From an uncultured Clostridia bacterium (GTDB taxonomy: Bacteria > Bacillota_A > Clostridia > TANB77 > CAG-508): DNA of 64,000 nucleotides. Positions within the stretch are counted from its first letter, which is position 1. The number at the start of each line of letters is the position of its first letter. The stretch spans positions 7,910-71,909 of the forward strand of contig CANRFI010000001.1 of the NCBI GenBank assembly GCA_947629855.1, written 5' to 3'. The translations under genes were made by a program, and so were the position numbers. The notes below the pieces were generated by a model that worked only from the letters and a program-made list of their open reading frames with translations, was not told the origin of the DNA and made no database searches. Positions 8,762 through 18,297 of the stretch are shown in pieces.

Positions 8762-9890
8762 CTAGTTATTTAATAATATATTGCAAATATCTTTAGTAGA
8801 ATTAGGGTGACCAAGTAAAGTAGCATTTTTCTTCATTTCCTTCAATTTAGCTTTATCCGTAAATAAATTAGTTAAAATCTCTATTACATTATCATCTTTT
8901 TTTATCCAAACACAAACACCTTTACTTTCTAAAAACTCAGCATTTTCTTCTTCTTGACCAGGAATTGGATTAATAACAATCATAGGTAAGCCAGAAGCCA
9001 AACTTTCTGTTGTAGTCATACCGACCAGGCTTAGTTATAACCAAATCAGAAATGCTCATTAATTCAGGAACCTTGTTTGTAAATGAAAGAACTTTAACTC
9101 TTTCTAAAGCATTATTTTTATTTACGATTTCTTCAAATTTCATTTTCATTTTTTCATTTTTACCTGCAATAGCAATAATTTGAATATCATTTGAAAATTT
9201 AATTAAAGAATCAAAAATAGAAAAAGTCCTAGATTTCCCTAAACCAAATTCACCACCACCAAAAAATAAAACATTTTGTTTTCCAGCTTTTAACTCAAAT
9301 TCACTTAAAATTTCATTCCTATCATATTTTTGTAAGAAACGCTTTGATAAAGGAATACCTGTAATAAAAACTTTATTTTCGGCTATACCTTTTTTTACTA
9401 AATAATTTTTCATTTTATCATTTGCAACAAAATAAAAATCAATAAAATCGCTACCAACTAACCATTGATCGTGTGGTGCAAAATCTGTCATAATTGTTGC
9501 AATTTTAGCTGTAATTTTCTCTTTCCTTTTCAAATAACTACACATTTGACTACTAAAAGGATGAGTAGAAATAATTAAATCAGGCTTTTTTTCACGAAGT
9601 AATTTTAATAACTTAATAGCTAAAATAATATTTGCTCGACTTGAAAGATGGGCAAGTGGACCTTTTTGAGAATCATTATAAATTTTGCCCCAAACCCAAG
9701 GAGCTTTTTTTGCAGCCTCTCTATATGCTGCAGTAGTCACTTTTTCAACAGTTTTATTAACATATTTCATACAATCAATTAATTCTGTATTACAATCTTT
9801 ATAATTTTCTAAAATATATTCATTAATAGACTTTGCAGCATTTAAATGTCCTCCTCCATAAGATGCATAAAAAATTAAAATATTTTTCAT
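8762..9890 (-). CDS. Diacylglycerol glycosyltransferase (MGDG synthase/UgtP type), +1 shift at CGG 9023-9021
   Basis: A GT28 enzyme related to MurG that glycosylates diacylglycerol for membrane glycolipids and lipoteichoic-acid anchors. The N-terminal domain has the acceptor loop YASYGGGHLNAAKSI and ISTHPF; the C-terminal domain has FFGGGEFGLGKS and the UDP-sugar motif KPGG-x-T-x-x-E. In the zero frame this reads CCT GGT CGG TAT and ends 17 codons later. Skipping the C reads GGT-GGT-ATG, giving ITKPGGMTTTESLASGLPM and the family C-terminus, 375 aa in total. Products may be mono- or processive glucolipids; the family does not settle this. Confidence 0.9.
9020..9023 (-). other. +1 frameshift site (CGGT) in the glycolipid synthase
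   Basis: On the minus strand the codons are GGT CGG TAT. Skipping C9023 reads GGT, the second Gly of the invariant KPGG of GT28 enzymes. This is one of two sites with T as fourth base. Confidence 0.9.
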
Positions 9891-10017
9891 ATCTTAATAT
9901 TCCCTTCTATTTCTATTTGTTTAATTTTAGCATAAAAAATAAAAAAATTCAAAAAATGGAATATTTTTTAAAACAAAGATACAAACTAATAAAAATAAAT
10001 TAGAAAAGAGTGATTTT

Positions 10018-10495
10018 TTGAAAAATTCAATAAAAACAATTATAGCAATTATATTATTGCTAATTTTAAATTTAATTCTTATACTTTTTGGACTTCATAT
10101 AGGAGAAAGAGAAATTAGTTATGCAGCTACTTCAAATACATCAGATGTACAACTAATGGCAAGAGCCATTAATGGAGAAGCAAGAGGAGAACCATATGAA
10201 GGACAAGTCGCAGTAGGTGCTGTTATTTTAAATAGAGTAAAAAATGCTCGGATTTCCAAATACAATATCTGGAGTAATATATCAATCAGGAGCATTTACT
10301 GCAGTCGCAGATGGGCAAATTAATCATCCAATAGCAGAAGGATCAAGTGTATATAAAGCAGCACAAGATGCTATTAATGGCTGGGATCCAACAGGAGGAT
10401 GTATTTATTATTTTAATCCAGCTACAGCAACCAACAAATGGATTTGGTCAAGACCTCACGTTAAAACAATAGGAAAACACCGTTTTTGCAAGTAA
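10018..10495 (+). CDS. sleB: Spore cortex-lytic enzyme SleB-type cell-wall hydrolase, +1 shift at CGG 10249-10251
   Basis: A lytic transglycosylase that degrades spore cortex at germination. TTG 10018 follows AAAAGAGTG. An uncleaved signal-like segment spans residues 5-28, then VQLMARAINGEARGEPYEGQVAVGAVILNRV with the catalytic Glu. The zero frame reads GCT CGG ATT into nonsense; skipping C10249 gives AGFPNTISGVIYQ..AFTAVADGQI and the canonical end SRPHVKTIGKHRFCK, 158 aa. There is no separate peptidoglycan-binding domain, so it is shorter than Bacillus SleB. ypeB follows, the classical partner. Confidence 0.9.
10249..10252 (+). other. +1 frameshift site (CGGA) in sleB
   Basis: Codon 78 is CGG after GCT. 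Skipping C10249 restores the FPNTISGVIYQ block. The position itself is variable in the family, so only the downstream frame, not the Gly, is diagnostic here. Confidence 0.88.
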
Positions 10496-10529
10496 ATTTT
10501 AATAGAAAATAAGAAAGGAATGAATTTAT

Positions 10530-11885
10530 ATGGACAAAATAAAAAAAGGTTATCTATTAGCTATTATTGGAGTATTAGTAATTGCTGTTATAGCACTTGG
10601 AATATTATTTTATTCTAAACAAGAAGAATACAAACAAGCTTCACAAAATAGTTATAATATGGCATTTTACGAATTAGTAGACTATGTGCAAAATGTGGAA
10701 ACATATCTTGCAAAATCACTAATTTCATCAACATCAGAACACGGAGCAGAAACTCTAACGAATTTATGGAGAGAAGCTAACTTAGCACAAAGTTATTTAT
10801 CAATGTTACCAATAGAAAGTCAAGAACTAGCAAACACAGAAAAATTCTTAAACCAAGTAAGTGATTATAGCTATTCATTATCAAGAAAAAACATTTATAA
10901 TGAAGATTTAAGTCAAGATGACTTAAAAAATTTAAAAGATTTACACAATTATAGCGTAGAATTAGCAAATACATTAAACCAATTATCAGAAGACCTAAAT
11001 AGTGGAAGATTTAAATGGGATGAACTAACAGACAAAGGAACAATAGCTTTTGCTCAACAAGTAGACAACGTTTCAAAAGAAAGTTTTAGCAATTTAGAAG
11101 AAAATTTCCATGAGTATGCAGGTTTAATTTATGATGGAGCTTTTTCAGAACATTTAACATCAAGTGAGAAAAAAGGGCTTACAGGAGAAGATATCGAAGA
11201 AGAACAGGCAAAGCAAATTGCTGAGCAATTTATAGGACAAGACCAAGTAAAAGAAATATCGAATTTAGGCTTTTCAGAAAATGCTACAATTCCAGTTTAT
11301 GATTTTTCAATTACTAATCAAAAAGATGAAAATATAAATCTATCTATTTCAAAAAAAGGTGGACACATTGTCTATATGAACTCTAATCGAGAAGTAAATA
11401 CAGAAACAATTTCGCAAGAAGATGCAAATAAATTAGGAAAAGAATTCTTAAACCAAAAAGGATATCCAAATATGAAAGAAACATATTATTTAAAACAAGA
11501 AGGAGTTGTAACAATAAATTATGCATATACACAAGAAGATGTAGTTATATATCCAGATTTAATTAAAGTAAAAGTTGCTTTAGATAATGGAGAAATATTA
11601 GGACTAGAAACAAGTGGCTATTTAAATAATCATACAGAATCTAGAAGCTTATCAAATATAAAAACTACAATAGAACAAGCAAGACAAACCATTAATCCAG
11701 ACTTAGAAATAGGAAGTGAAGGACTAGCAGTTATTCCAACAGAATGGAAAACGGAAATTTTATGTTATGAATTCAAAGGAAAAGTAGACAACAGAGAATT
11801 CTTAGTATATATAAATGCTGAAAATGGTAGAGAAGAAGATGTTTTAATGATTACAAATACACCAAATGGTACTTTAACAATGTAG
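10530..11885 (+). CDS. ypeB: Germination protein YpeB
   Basis: 451 residues: N-terminal membrane anchor (residues 9-28), a helical N-domain (SYNMAFYELVDYVQNVETYLAKSL.., ANLAQSYLSMLPI) and C-terminal PepSY-like repeats (AKQIAEQFIG, ANKLGKEFLNQKGYPNMKETYYLKQEG). YpeB localises and stabilises SleB in the spore, and the gene directly follows sleB as in Bacillus and Clostridia. AAGAAAGGAATG supplies the ribosome-binding site. Confidence 0.94.
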   Translation: MDKIKKGYLLAIIGVLVIAVIALGILFYSKQEEYKQASQNSYNMAFYELVDYVQNVETYLAKSLISSTSEHGAETLTNLWREANLAQSYLSMLPIESQELANTEKFLNQVSDYSYSLSRKNIYNEDLSQDDLKNLKDLHNYSVELANTLNQLSEDLNSGRFKWDELTDKGTIAFAQQVDNVSKESFSNLEENFHEYAGLIYDGAFSEHLTSSEKKGLTGEDIEEEQAKQIAEQFIGQDQVKEISNLGFSENATIPVYDFSITNQKDENINLSISKKGGHIVYMNSNREVNTETISQEDANKLGKEFLNQKGYPNMKETYYLKQEGVVTINYAYTQEDVVIYPDLIKVKVALDNGEILGLETSGYLNNHTESRSLSNIKTTIEQARQTINPDLEIGSEGLAVIPTEWKTEILCYEFKGKVDNREFLVYINAENGREEDVLMITNTPNGTLTM

Positions 11886-11905
11886 TTTATATAAATAATA
11901 AAAAA

Positions 11906-11932
11906 AGGACTGTCAAATTGACAGTCCTATAA
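11906..11932 (+). terminator. Rho-independent terminator
   Basis: AGGACTGTC / GACAGTCCT hairpin (11906-11928) preceded by an A run, between the convergent ypeB (+) and VanW-family (-) genes. The T tract is short on the plus strand, so it may act mainly for the minus-strand gene. Confidence 0.7.
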
Positions 11933-11945
11933 ATAAATTTAATAA

Positions 11946-13502
11946 TTAATGCTTCTTATAAGTATCTTTAGAAAGTAATTGCTTACTAACAACGGTACCG
12001 TTTCTCTTTAAAATTTTATAAGCAACAGAATAAATTGATGTGGCAGAGCTACCAGTCTGATAAGAAGAAATTTCAACTTGATAATCATCATCTTGCTTCA
12101 TACCAAAAATCTGAAAACTACAAACACCACCTGATACAGAGCAAACAATTTTTATTGGATAATTCCTATTATTTTTAAATTGAAAATCAAGAGAACCATA
12201 AGAAACAGTTGCATCTCTACTAATAGGTACATAAGAAGAAACAAACATATGATTAGTTCTTTGTACAATATCTAAATTTGCATAAATAACAGCATTATAA
12301 AGTGTAGAAGAAACTTGGCAAATACCTCCACCAATACCAGTTGTAACTTTACCATTTACATATACACCAGCTTCTTTATAACCTGCTGCAATTGTTCTTG
12401 CTCCAACTACTTTATTATATGAGAAAGTCTCTCCAGGCATTAAAACAGTTCCATTTACTTTTCTTGCAGCTAATGTAATATTAGTAGATCTATTTCTATC
12501 TGATGTAGAAAATCTAGTAGAATAGCTAGAAAGTAAATCAGGAAAAGCTTCTGTACCAATCATATTAGTTGTAACCTTTGGTGAAATAAATTTCAAAGGA
12601 ATAGAATATTCCTCTTTTACTTCATTTGTCACTAATGATTTTGCATCATCTAAAGAAATATTAAAATCAACACCATTTTCAGAAGGATGAACCGAAAATG
12701 GATTAGTTGTATAATAAGCATCAACAGGATCTTTTTTTATCTCATTATAAATTTTTTCTACATCGATAGGTTCAGGCTCTTGTGATTTTACAACAATTTC
12801 TACAGGTTGCTCTACACAAGAAAAATTATAAATTGAATTTTTGATAGCATCTAATGTGGCATCTACATCAACAATATTTCCTGTTTTACCAGAAGTAACA
12901 AGCAATTCATTACCTTCTATATAGTAACTACTTTGTATAACAGCATCTGGAAGTTGTGCAGACATATCTTGCAAATTTTTAGATAAAGATTTTTCATCTA
13001 AAACAACCTTTGGCTCGATATTAACATTTCCAAACATAGTTGATAACACACTTAAATTATTTTCAAAAATATTTCCAGTTCTTCCAACTTTAAAAGCTCT
13101 ATCACAAGCAGTTTTGGTATCAAAAGTAGCTTCCATTTGTGTAAGTGAAATCGTTGCTTCAAAATCACCGTGTTTTACAGTAATTTCTTCTGGAATATTC
13201 TTTTTTAAATAATTATCTAACTGATATTTTGCATCAGAAGGACTTAAATTCGAAACATCAATATCTTTAATAAAAACACCAGAAATAATGTTAGTATTAA
13301 ACATATTAAAAACTGTAAAACCACAAAAAACAATTAACAAAAAAACAATAAAAACACCAAAAATTATCATAAAAATAGATAAAATACTTTTTGGCCTCTT
13401 TTCTACTTTAACTAAATTTTCAGACGTAGAAACATTTTCATTATTTAATTGATTTTCATTAGAAAAATCTTCTTTTTCTACAACTTCATTTGCATTATTC
13501 AT
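11946..13502 (-). CDS. VanW-family cell-wall protein with peptidoglycan-binding-like repeat
   Basis: 518 residues. One membrane segment near residues 44-70; then a YoaR/PG_binding_4-like region (GVFIKDIDVSNLSPSDAKYQL.., repeated near 170); then the VanW domain (SYSTRF.., LMPGETFSYNKVVG, GGGICQVSSTLYNAV) and a C-terminal beta segment. The family is common in Clostridia with roles at the cell wall that are not biochemically defined; it does not by itself indicate vancomycin resistance. ATG 13502 is chosen with GGGAG upstream; a TTG at 13523 is possible. Confidence 0.88.
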   Translation of the reverse strand: MNNANEVVEKEDFSNENQLNNENVSTSENLVKVEKRPKSILSIFMIIFGVFIVFLLIVFCGFTVFNMFNTNIISGVFIKDIDVSNLSPSDAKYQLDNYLKKNIPEEITVKHGDFEATISLTQMEATFDTKTACDRAFKVGRTGNIFENNLSVLSTMFGNVNIEPKVVLDEKSLSKNLQDMSAQLPDAVIQSSYYIEGNELLVTSGKTGNIVDVDATLDAIKNSIYNFSCVEQPVEIVVKSQEPEPIDVEKIYNEIKKDPVDAYYTTNPFSVHPSENGVDFNISLDDAKSLVTNEVKEEYSIPLKFISPKVTTNMIGTEAFPDLLSSYSTRFSTSDRNRSTNITLAARKVNGTVLMPGETFSYNKVVGARTIAAGYKEAGVYVNGKVTTGIGGGICQVSSTLYNAVIYANLDIVQRTNHMFVSSYVPISRDATVSYGSLDFQFKNNRNYPIKIVCSVSGGVCSFQIFGMKQDDDYQVEISSYQTGSSATSIYSVAYKILKRNGTVVSKQLLSKDTYKKH

Positions 13503-13683
13503 ATTTAAGTAATCTCCCAACAATATTATCTATTTAATTATATCATATTTTTTATAAAAAAGTGAAAAAAATATAAAATTTGACAAAATAAAATAAAAAA
13601 AAATGTAAATAATATAATTATAAAACTTTATTTAAGTTTTATATGTAAAAAATCTTTTATAGATTTAATTTTAGGAGGATGTT

Positions 13684-13863
13684 ATGTCTAGAAATAGTAA
13701 ATTAATATCTGAAAATTTAAGAGAAGAAATAGCAAAAGAATTAGGTGTATATGACCAAGTAAAAAAAGATGGCGGAAGTTGGGCAAATGTACCATCAAAG
13801 CAATGTGGTAACATTGTAACAAAAGCTATCGAGATTGCAAACAGAAGTGTAGAAAACAAATAG
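13684..13863 (+). CDS. Small acid-soluble spore protein, alpha/beta type
   Basis: 59 residues with the family core LREEIAKELGVYDQV and PSKQCGNIVTKAIEIANRSV, similar to the SspF-like branch. Such proteins coat spore DNA and protect it. AGGAGG lies 6 nt before ATG 13684. Transcription is presumably forespore-specific (sigma-G), but I cannot define that promoter. Confidence 0.88.
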   Translation: MSRNSKLISENLREEIAKELGVYDQVKKDGGSWANVPSKQCGNIVTKAIEIANRSVENK

Positions 13864-13878
13864 TTATTTCTTTTAACT

Positions 13879-13914
13879 AAGAGCAATTAAGAAGTTTCTT
13901 AATTGCTCTTAAAA
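13879..13914 (+). terminator. Rho-independent terminator
   Basis: A 15-bp perfect stem, AAGAGCAATTAAGAA (13879-13893) with its complement (13896-13910), immediately after the SASP gene. Confidence 0.8.
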
Positions 13915-13974
13915 TATTAGTTGCAAAAAAAGAAAAATAAGCATATAATTTAACAAAAAACAAGAGGTGTTATA

Positions 13975-15372
13975 ATGAAAAATTTAACTGTTCAAGAAAT
14001 AATAGAAGCAACAAATGCAACACTAATTACTGGAGATCCAAAATTCGTTTGCAAAAATTTTTCTAGAGATACAAGAATAATTCAAAAAGGAGATACATAT
14101 ATAGCAATAAAAGGAGAAAACTTTGATGGAAATCTATTTTGGAGAGAAGCAATACAAAAAGGAGCAGACTGTGTAATAGTATCTAATATTGAATATACAG
14201 AAAAAGACAAAGAAATATTAAAAAATAAAACAATTTTAAAAGTAGAAGACACTTTACAAGCTCTATACAAAATAGCAAAATTAAAAAGAAGTTTCTACAA
14301 CATACCAGTAATTGCAATAACAGGAAGTGTAGGAAAAACAAGTACAAAAGACATTGTTGCAAACGTAGTATCACAAAAATATAAAACTCTAAAAACAATA
14401 GGAAACAATAACAACAATATTGGATTGCCTTTCACTATACTAAGATTGCAAGACGAAGAAGCAATGGTATTAGAAATGGGAATGAATCACTTTGGAGAAA
14501 TTAGTTTGTTAAGTAATATTGCAAAACCTAACATTTGTGTTATTACAAATATTGGAACTTCACATATCGGAAATCTAGGATCTAGAGAAAATATCTTAAA
14601 AGCTAAATTAGAAATCCTAGAAGGAGCAGAAAATCCAACTATAATAATAAACAATGACAATGACTTATTACATAAATGGCAAGAAGAAAATAAAAGCAAA
14701 AAAAATATTATCACTTATGGAATAGAAGAAAAAAGCAATATAAATGCTAAAAAACTTGTTTTAAATCAAGATGGAAGTGAATTCTCTTGCAAAATAAAAG
14801 AAAAAGATGAAACTGTAAAAGTTCCAGTCGGAGGAGAACATTTTATACTAAATTCATTATGTGCTATTTGTGTTGGAAAAGAGCTAGATATAGAAACAGA
14901 AAAAATATTAAAAGGAATAGAAGAATTTGAATTAACAAAAAAGAGAATGGAAATTACTGAAACAAAAAGTGGAATAAAAATAATCAATGATACATATAAT
15001 GCAAGTTTAGAATCAATAAAAGCAAGTTTAAAATATTTATCTAGCATAGATGGAAATAGAAAAATTGCAGTATTAGGAGACATATTAGAATTAGGAGAAT
15101 ATGCAGAAAAATTACATAAACTAGTAGGAGAAGAAGTATACAAAAGCCAAATCGATTTATTAATTTGTAGAGGAAATAATGCAAAATATATAGTAGAAGA
15201 AGCAGTAAAATTAGGAATGCCAAAAGAAAAAATTTATTATTTAGATAATAACGATGAAGTTGCAAACAAAATAAAAGAAATTGCTAAACCAAAAGATATT
15301 ATTCTATTAAAAGCTTCAAATGGAATGAAATTTTTTGATATAGCAGAAAAATTAAAAGTCGAAATTCATTAA
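13975..15372 (+). CDS. murF: UDP-MurNAc-tripeptide--D-alanyl-D-alanine ligase
   Basis: Adds D-Ala-D-Ala to the peptidoglycan precursor. 465 residues with the MurF order: N-terminal substrate domain (SRDTRIIQKGDTYIAIKGENFDG), ATP loop ITGSVGKTSTKD near 120, NNNNIGLPFT, VLEMGMNHFGEI, and the C-terminal NDTYNASLESIKASL and LGDILELG. It is directly followed by ddl, which makes its dipeptide substrate. AAGAGGTG precedes ATG 13975. Confidence 0.95.
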   Translation: MKNLTVQEIIEATNATLITGDPKFVCKNFSRDTRIIQKGDTYIAIKGENFDGNLFWREAIQKGADCVIVSNIEYTEKDKEILKNKTILKVEDTLQALYKIAKLKRSFYNIPVIAITGSVGKTSTKDIVANVVSQKYKTLKTIGNNNNNIGLPFTILRLQDEEAMVLEMGMNHFGEISLLSNIAKPNICVITNIGTSHIGNLGSRENILKAKLEILEGAENPTIIINNDNDLLHKWQEENKSKKNIITYGIEEKSNINAKKLVLNQDGSEFSCKIKEKDETVKVPVGGEHFILNSLCAICVGKELDIETEKILKGIEEFELTKKRMEITETKSGIKIINDTYNASLESIKASLKYLSSIDGNRKIAVLGDILELGEYAEKLHKLVGEEVYKSQIDLLICRGNNAKYIVEEAVKLGMPKEKIYYLDNNDEVANKIKEIAKPKDIILLKASNGMKFFDIAEKLKVEIH

Positions 15373-15391
15373 TATAAGGGGGAAAATATAA

Positions 15392-16399
15392 ATGCAAAAA
15401 ATAGGAGTTATTTTTGGTGGAATGTCAACTGAAAACGAGGTATCTGTACAATCTGCACAATCAATTTTACAACATTTAGATCCAAAAAAATATGAAGTAT
15501 ATCCAATCTATATTGACAAAGAAGGAAATTGGTATGAATATCCCAAAAACATTTTAATAGAAAACATAACTAAATACCTAAAACAAATGGACATTCTTTT
15601 TCCTGTATTGCACGGTTTATACGGAGAAGATGGAACAATACAAGGATTATTTGAATTATTAAAAAAGCCATATGTAGGTTGTAAAGTTCTTGCATCTAGT
15701 GTTAGTATGGATAAAGCATATACAAAGATTATATTCGAAAAAATAGGATTAAACCAAGCAAAATACGAATATGTAAAAAAATACAAAAATCAGTACATAT
15801 ATATTGATAAATCATTTAATGAAGAAATTCTATCACTAGAAGAAGTAAGCAAAAAAATAATAAAAAATTTAAAATTTCCAATGTTTATAAAACCATCTAA
15901 TTCTGGTTCAAGTGTTGGAATTAATAAAGCAAAAGATGAAGAAGAATTAAAAAAATATATTGAATATGCATCACAATTTGATTCTAAAATTTTAATTGAA
16001 GAAGGAATTAATGGAAGAGAAGTAGAATGTGCAGTTTTAGGAAATGAAGAAGTAATTGCATCTTGCGTAGGAGAAATAAAAACACCAGACGAATTTTATA
16101 GCTATGATGCAAAATATAAAAATCAAGAATCAAGAACAGATATACCTGCTAAAAATTTAAATGAGCAAATATCAAACGAAATTCGAAAACAAGCAATAAA
16201 AGCATTTAAATCAGTTGATGGAAAAGGATTATCAAGAGTAGACTTCTTTATAGAAAATCAAACTAATAAAATCTATATAAATGAAATCAACACATTACCA
16301 GGTTTCACAAATATTAGTATGTATCCGAAACTTTTTGAAGCAAGCGGAATACCATACCAAGAGTTACTAGATAAATTAATAAAATTAGCAAATGATTAA
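15392..16399 (+). CDS. ddl: D-alanine--D-alanine ligase
   Basis: 335-residue ATP-grasp ligase. N-terminal VIFGGMSTENEVSVQSAQ, HGLYGEDGTIQGLFELLKKPYVG, the lid region KPSNSGSSVGINK, and metal/substrate residues in RVDFFIE and INEINTLPGFT. It lies 19 nt after murF and ends at a terminator. The binding-pocket Tyr/Phe that separates D-Ala from D-Lac specificity is not decided here. Confidence 0.95.
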   Translation: MQKIGVIFGGMSTENEVSVQSAQSILQHLDPKKYEVYPIYIDKEGNWYEYPKNILIENITKYLKQMDILFPVLHGLYGEDGTIQGLFELLKKPYVGCKVLASSVSMDKAYTKIIFEKIGLNQAKYEYVKKYKNQYIYIDKSFNEEILSLEEVSKKIIKNLKFPMFIKPSNSGSSVGINKAKDEEELKKYIEYASQFDSKILIEEGINGREVECAVLGNEEVIASCVGEIKTPDEFYSYDAKYKNQESRTDIPAKNLNEQISNEIRKQAIKAFKSVDGKGLSRVDFFIENQTNKIYINEINTLPGFTNISMYPKLFEASGIPYQELLDKLIKLAND

Positions 16400-16430
16400 A
16401 AAATCCATAAAAACTATGGATTTTTTTTAA
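16399..16430 (+). terminator. Rho-independent terminator after ddl
   Basis: AAAAATCCATA / TATGGATTTTT hairpin (16399-16425) with a T run. Confidence 0.85.
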
Positions 16431-16476
16431 AATTATGATATAATAAGCTTACCTAGTTTTAGGGAGGATGTTAAAA

Positions 16477-17358
16477 ATGGTATTTAAAAATTATTACAAG
16501 ATATTAGACTTAGAAACAAGTCATGTTTCAATAGAAGAAATAAAAATTGCATATAGACAAGCTGCTAAAAAATATCATCCAGATGTAAATATAGGAGATA
16601 GTCTAGCAGAAGAAAAAATAAAAGATATTAATGAAGCATATAGAACCCTATCTGTTCCAGCATCAAAAAGAAAATATGATAGAATTTGGAATTCCCATTT
16701 TAATAAAAGCCAAAAAGCCTTTACAGGAGCAGAAAGAAAAGGAGCATTATTTAATATGTTTCTAGGAAATATCGAACAAGAAGAAAAGCAAGAAAATGGT
16801 AAACTAAAAAAATCTTCTACAAAAGGAGAAAATGTAGAAACAGAAATTAATATAAATTTACAAGAAGCATTTTTTGGAATGGAGAAAACTCTATCAATTA
16901 GAACAGCTGAAGGAAAAACCAAAAAAATTTCTGTAACCATACCAGAAGGAATCCAAAATGGAGAAAAAATTCGTTTAATTGGTCAAGGCAAAGCAAGTGA
17001 AAATGGTGGAAAAAATGGAGATTTACTAATAAAAATAAAAATTGAAGACAATAACAAATTCAAATTAAAAAATCAAGATTTATACACCAATTTATTATTA
17101 ACACCATGGGAAGCGGCTTTAGGAGCAAGAGTTACAATCAATTCAATTGATGATGAAACAAAAGTATATATCCCACAAGGTACACAAAGTGGAGAAAAAA
17201 TTAAAATTCCAAATAAAGGATACAAATCAAATAGCGGAAAAAGAGGAGATTTAATAGCAGAAATTAGAGTAGTTGTACCAAAAAAATTAACTGACAAAGA
17301 AAAAGAAGCCTATGAACAGCTAAGAACATCATCTACATTTAATCCAAGAAACGAATAA
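16477..17358 (+). CDS. DnaJ-like chaperone (CbpA type)
   Basis: 293 residues. J domain at 1-65 with the HPD motif in KKYHPDVNIGD; a short linker; then the DnaJ C-terminal substrate-binding domains (EINLQEAFFGMEKTLSIRTAEGKTKKISVTIPEGIQNGEKIRLIGQGKASENGGKNGDLLIKI divided over two barrels). It lacks the cysteine zinc fingers and the full G/F region, so it is CbpA-like, not DnaJ proper. ATG 16477 is preferred: GGGAGG lies 9 nt upstream, whereas an ATG at 16468 abuts it. Confidence 0.9.
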   Translation: MVFKNYYKILDLETSHVSIEEIKIAYRQAAKKYHPDVNIGDSLAEEKIKDINEAYRTLSVPASKRKYDRIWNSHFNKSQKAFTGAERKGALFNMFLGNIEQEEKQENGKLKKSSTKGENVETEININLQEAFFGMEKTLSIRTAEGKTKKISVTIPEGIQNGEKIRLIGQGKASENGGKNGDLLIKIKIEDNNKFKLKNQDLYTNLLLTPWEAALGARVTINSIDDETKVYIPQGTQSGEKIKIPNKGYKSNSGKRGDLIAEIRVVVPKKLTDKEKEAYEQLRTSSTFNPRNE

Positions 17359-17388
17359 ATATTTACATAATTAAATAAACGTAAAATA

Positions 17389-17417
17389 TTGACAAAGAGC
17401 TAAAAATTCGCTATAAT
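17389..17417 (+). promoter_or_regulatory. Consensus sigma-A promoter upstream of the VirD4 cluster
   Basis: TTGACA (17389-17394), 17-bp spacer, TATAAT (17412-17417): a perfect consensus, about 55 bp before ATG 17473. Strong constitutive expression of the three-gene unit is inferred. Confidence 0.8.
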
Positions 17418-17472
17418 TAATTATAGTGTTATGCGAAAATATTAAATAAAATATTAAGAAAGAGGTGTAAAA

Positions 17473-17991
17473 ATGGAAACAATTCAAGGAAAGCACTTTA
17501 GCATAACAGATCCAGAAGGAATCAAAACAGTTATCTATCAAGTGAATAAAACAGAAAAAGAATATCTAGAAGAATATCCTAAATATACAGTAGAAAGACT
17601 AGACCACACAGAGGAAATAGTAGGAAACTTAAATAGAAAAACTTTTTATGTAGAAGAACCACAAAAAGATGGTAATCAACTAGTTATTTTATCTTTTGGA
17701 GAAGACAGAGTCGTAATTAATACAGGTATATTAATAGGAGACGAGGTTAAAATAACAAAAAGACCAGAGCCATTTAAATTTAATACACTATATTCAGAAC
17801 AGGAAACAGAATATAAAGATTTTCAATATACACCAAACTTAAAAAGACAAATATCTATTATAGATCCAGAAACCACAGAAGAAATAAAACCTGTACTTTA
17901 TTTTGATGAGCAAACAAATGAAGTAAAAGGTAAATGTAAGTTAAAACCATATAAGTCTTATTTCGCATTCGAGATAAGAGAAGGTAAATAG
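17473..17991 (+). CDS. Unknown protein, first gene of the VirD4-like unit
   Basis: 172 residues, soluble, no signal peptide or membrane segment, beta-rich by appearance with many Glu/Lys/Thr (METIQGKHFSITDPEG.., ending FAFEIREGK). No family recognised. It follows a consensus promoter, has AGAAAGAGGTG before ATG, and is co-directional with the next two genes at 15-25 nt spacing. Confidence 0.8.
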   Translation: METIQGKHFSITDPEGIKTVIYQVNKTEKEYLEEYPKYTVERLDHTEEIVGNLNRKTFYVEEPQKDGNQLVILSFGEDRVVINTGILIGDEVKITKRPEPFKFNTLYSEQETEYKDFQYTPNLKRQISIIDPETTEEIKPVLYFDEQTNEVKGKCKLKPYKSYFAFEIREGK

Positions 17992-18006
17992 GGAGGAGAT
18001 TATATC

Positions 18007-18273
18007 ATGGCATTAAAAAATTCTGATGGGAAAATAATTAGTAGACCAGCAGGTAAAGATGATAAAATTGATGTTACTGCTATAGGTTGTGAAAAAATAG
18101 AAGAAAAACAAGGACAAGCTGAAAAATTAACAGCAACATCATCAAAAGAATATCAAGGAGTAAGAAGTACAGACCTAACATTAGGTTCAACTGTTAAAGC
18201 ATATGATGGTGGAAAACCAAAGGAAACTAGAAAAAATTCACAAAAAGATAATAGCATTGGTATTAGAGAATAA
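18007..18273 (+). CDS. Unknown 88-residue protein
   Basis: A small hydrophilic protein (MALKNSDGKIISRPAG..), charged and likely flexible in its C-terminal half. No motif seen. GGGAGGAG precedes ATG. Its position between the 172-aa unknown and the VirD4-like ATPase suggests a shared role. Confidence 0.75.
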   Translation: MALKNSDGKIISRPAGKDDKIDVTAIGCEKIEEKQGQAEKLTATSSKEYQGVRSTDLTLGSTVKAYDGGKPKETRKNSQKDNSIGIRE

Positions 18274-18297
18274 CACAAAAGAGTAGGTGAAAAATAT

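Noticed and set aside
16468..16476. ATG at 16468 as start of the DnaJ-like gene
   Set aside because: It directly abuts the GGGAGG ribosome-binding site; ATG 16477 has normal spacing and begins the J domain properly.
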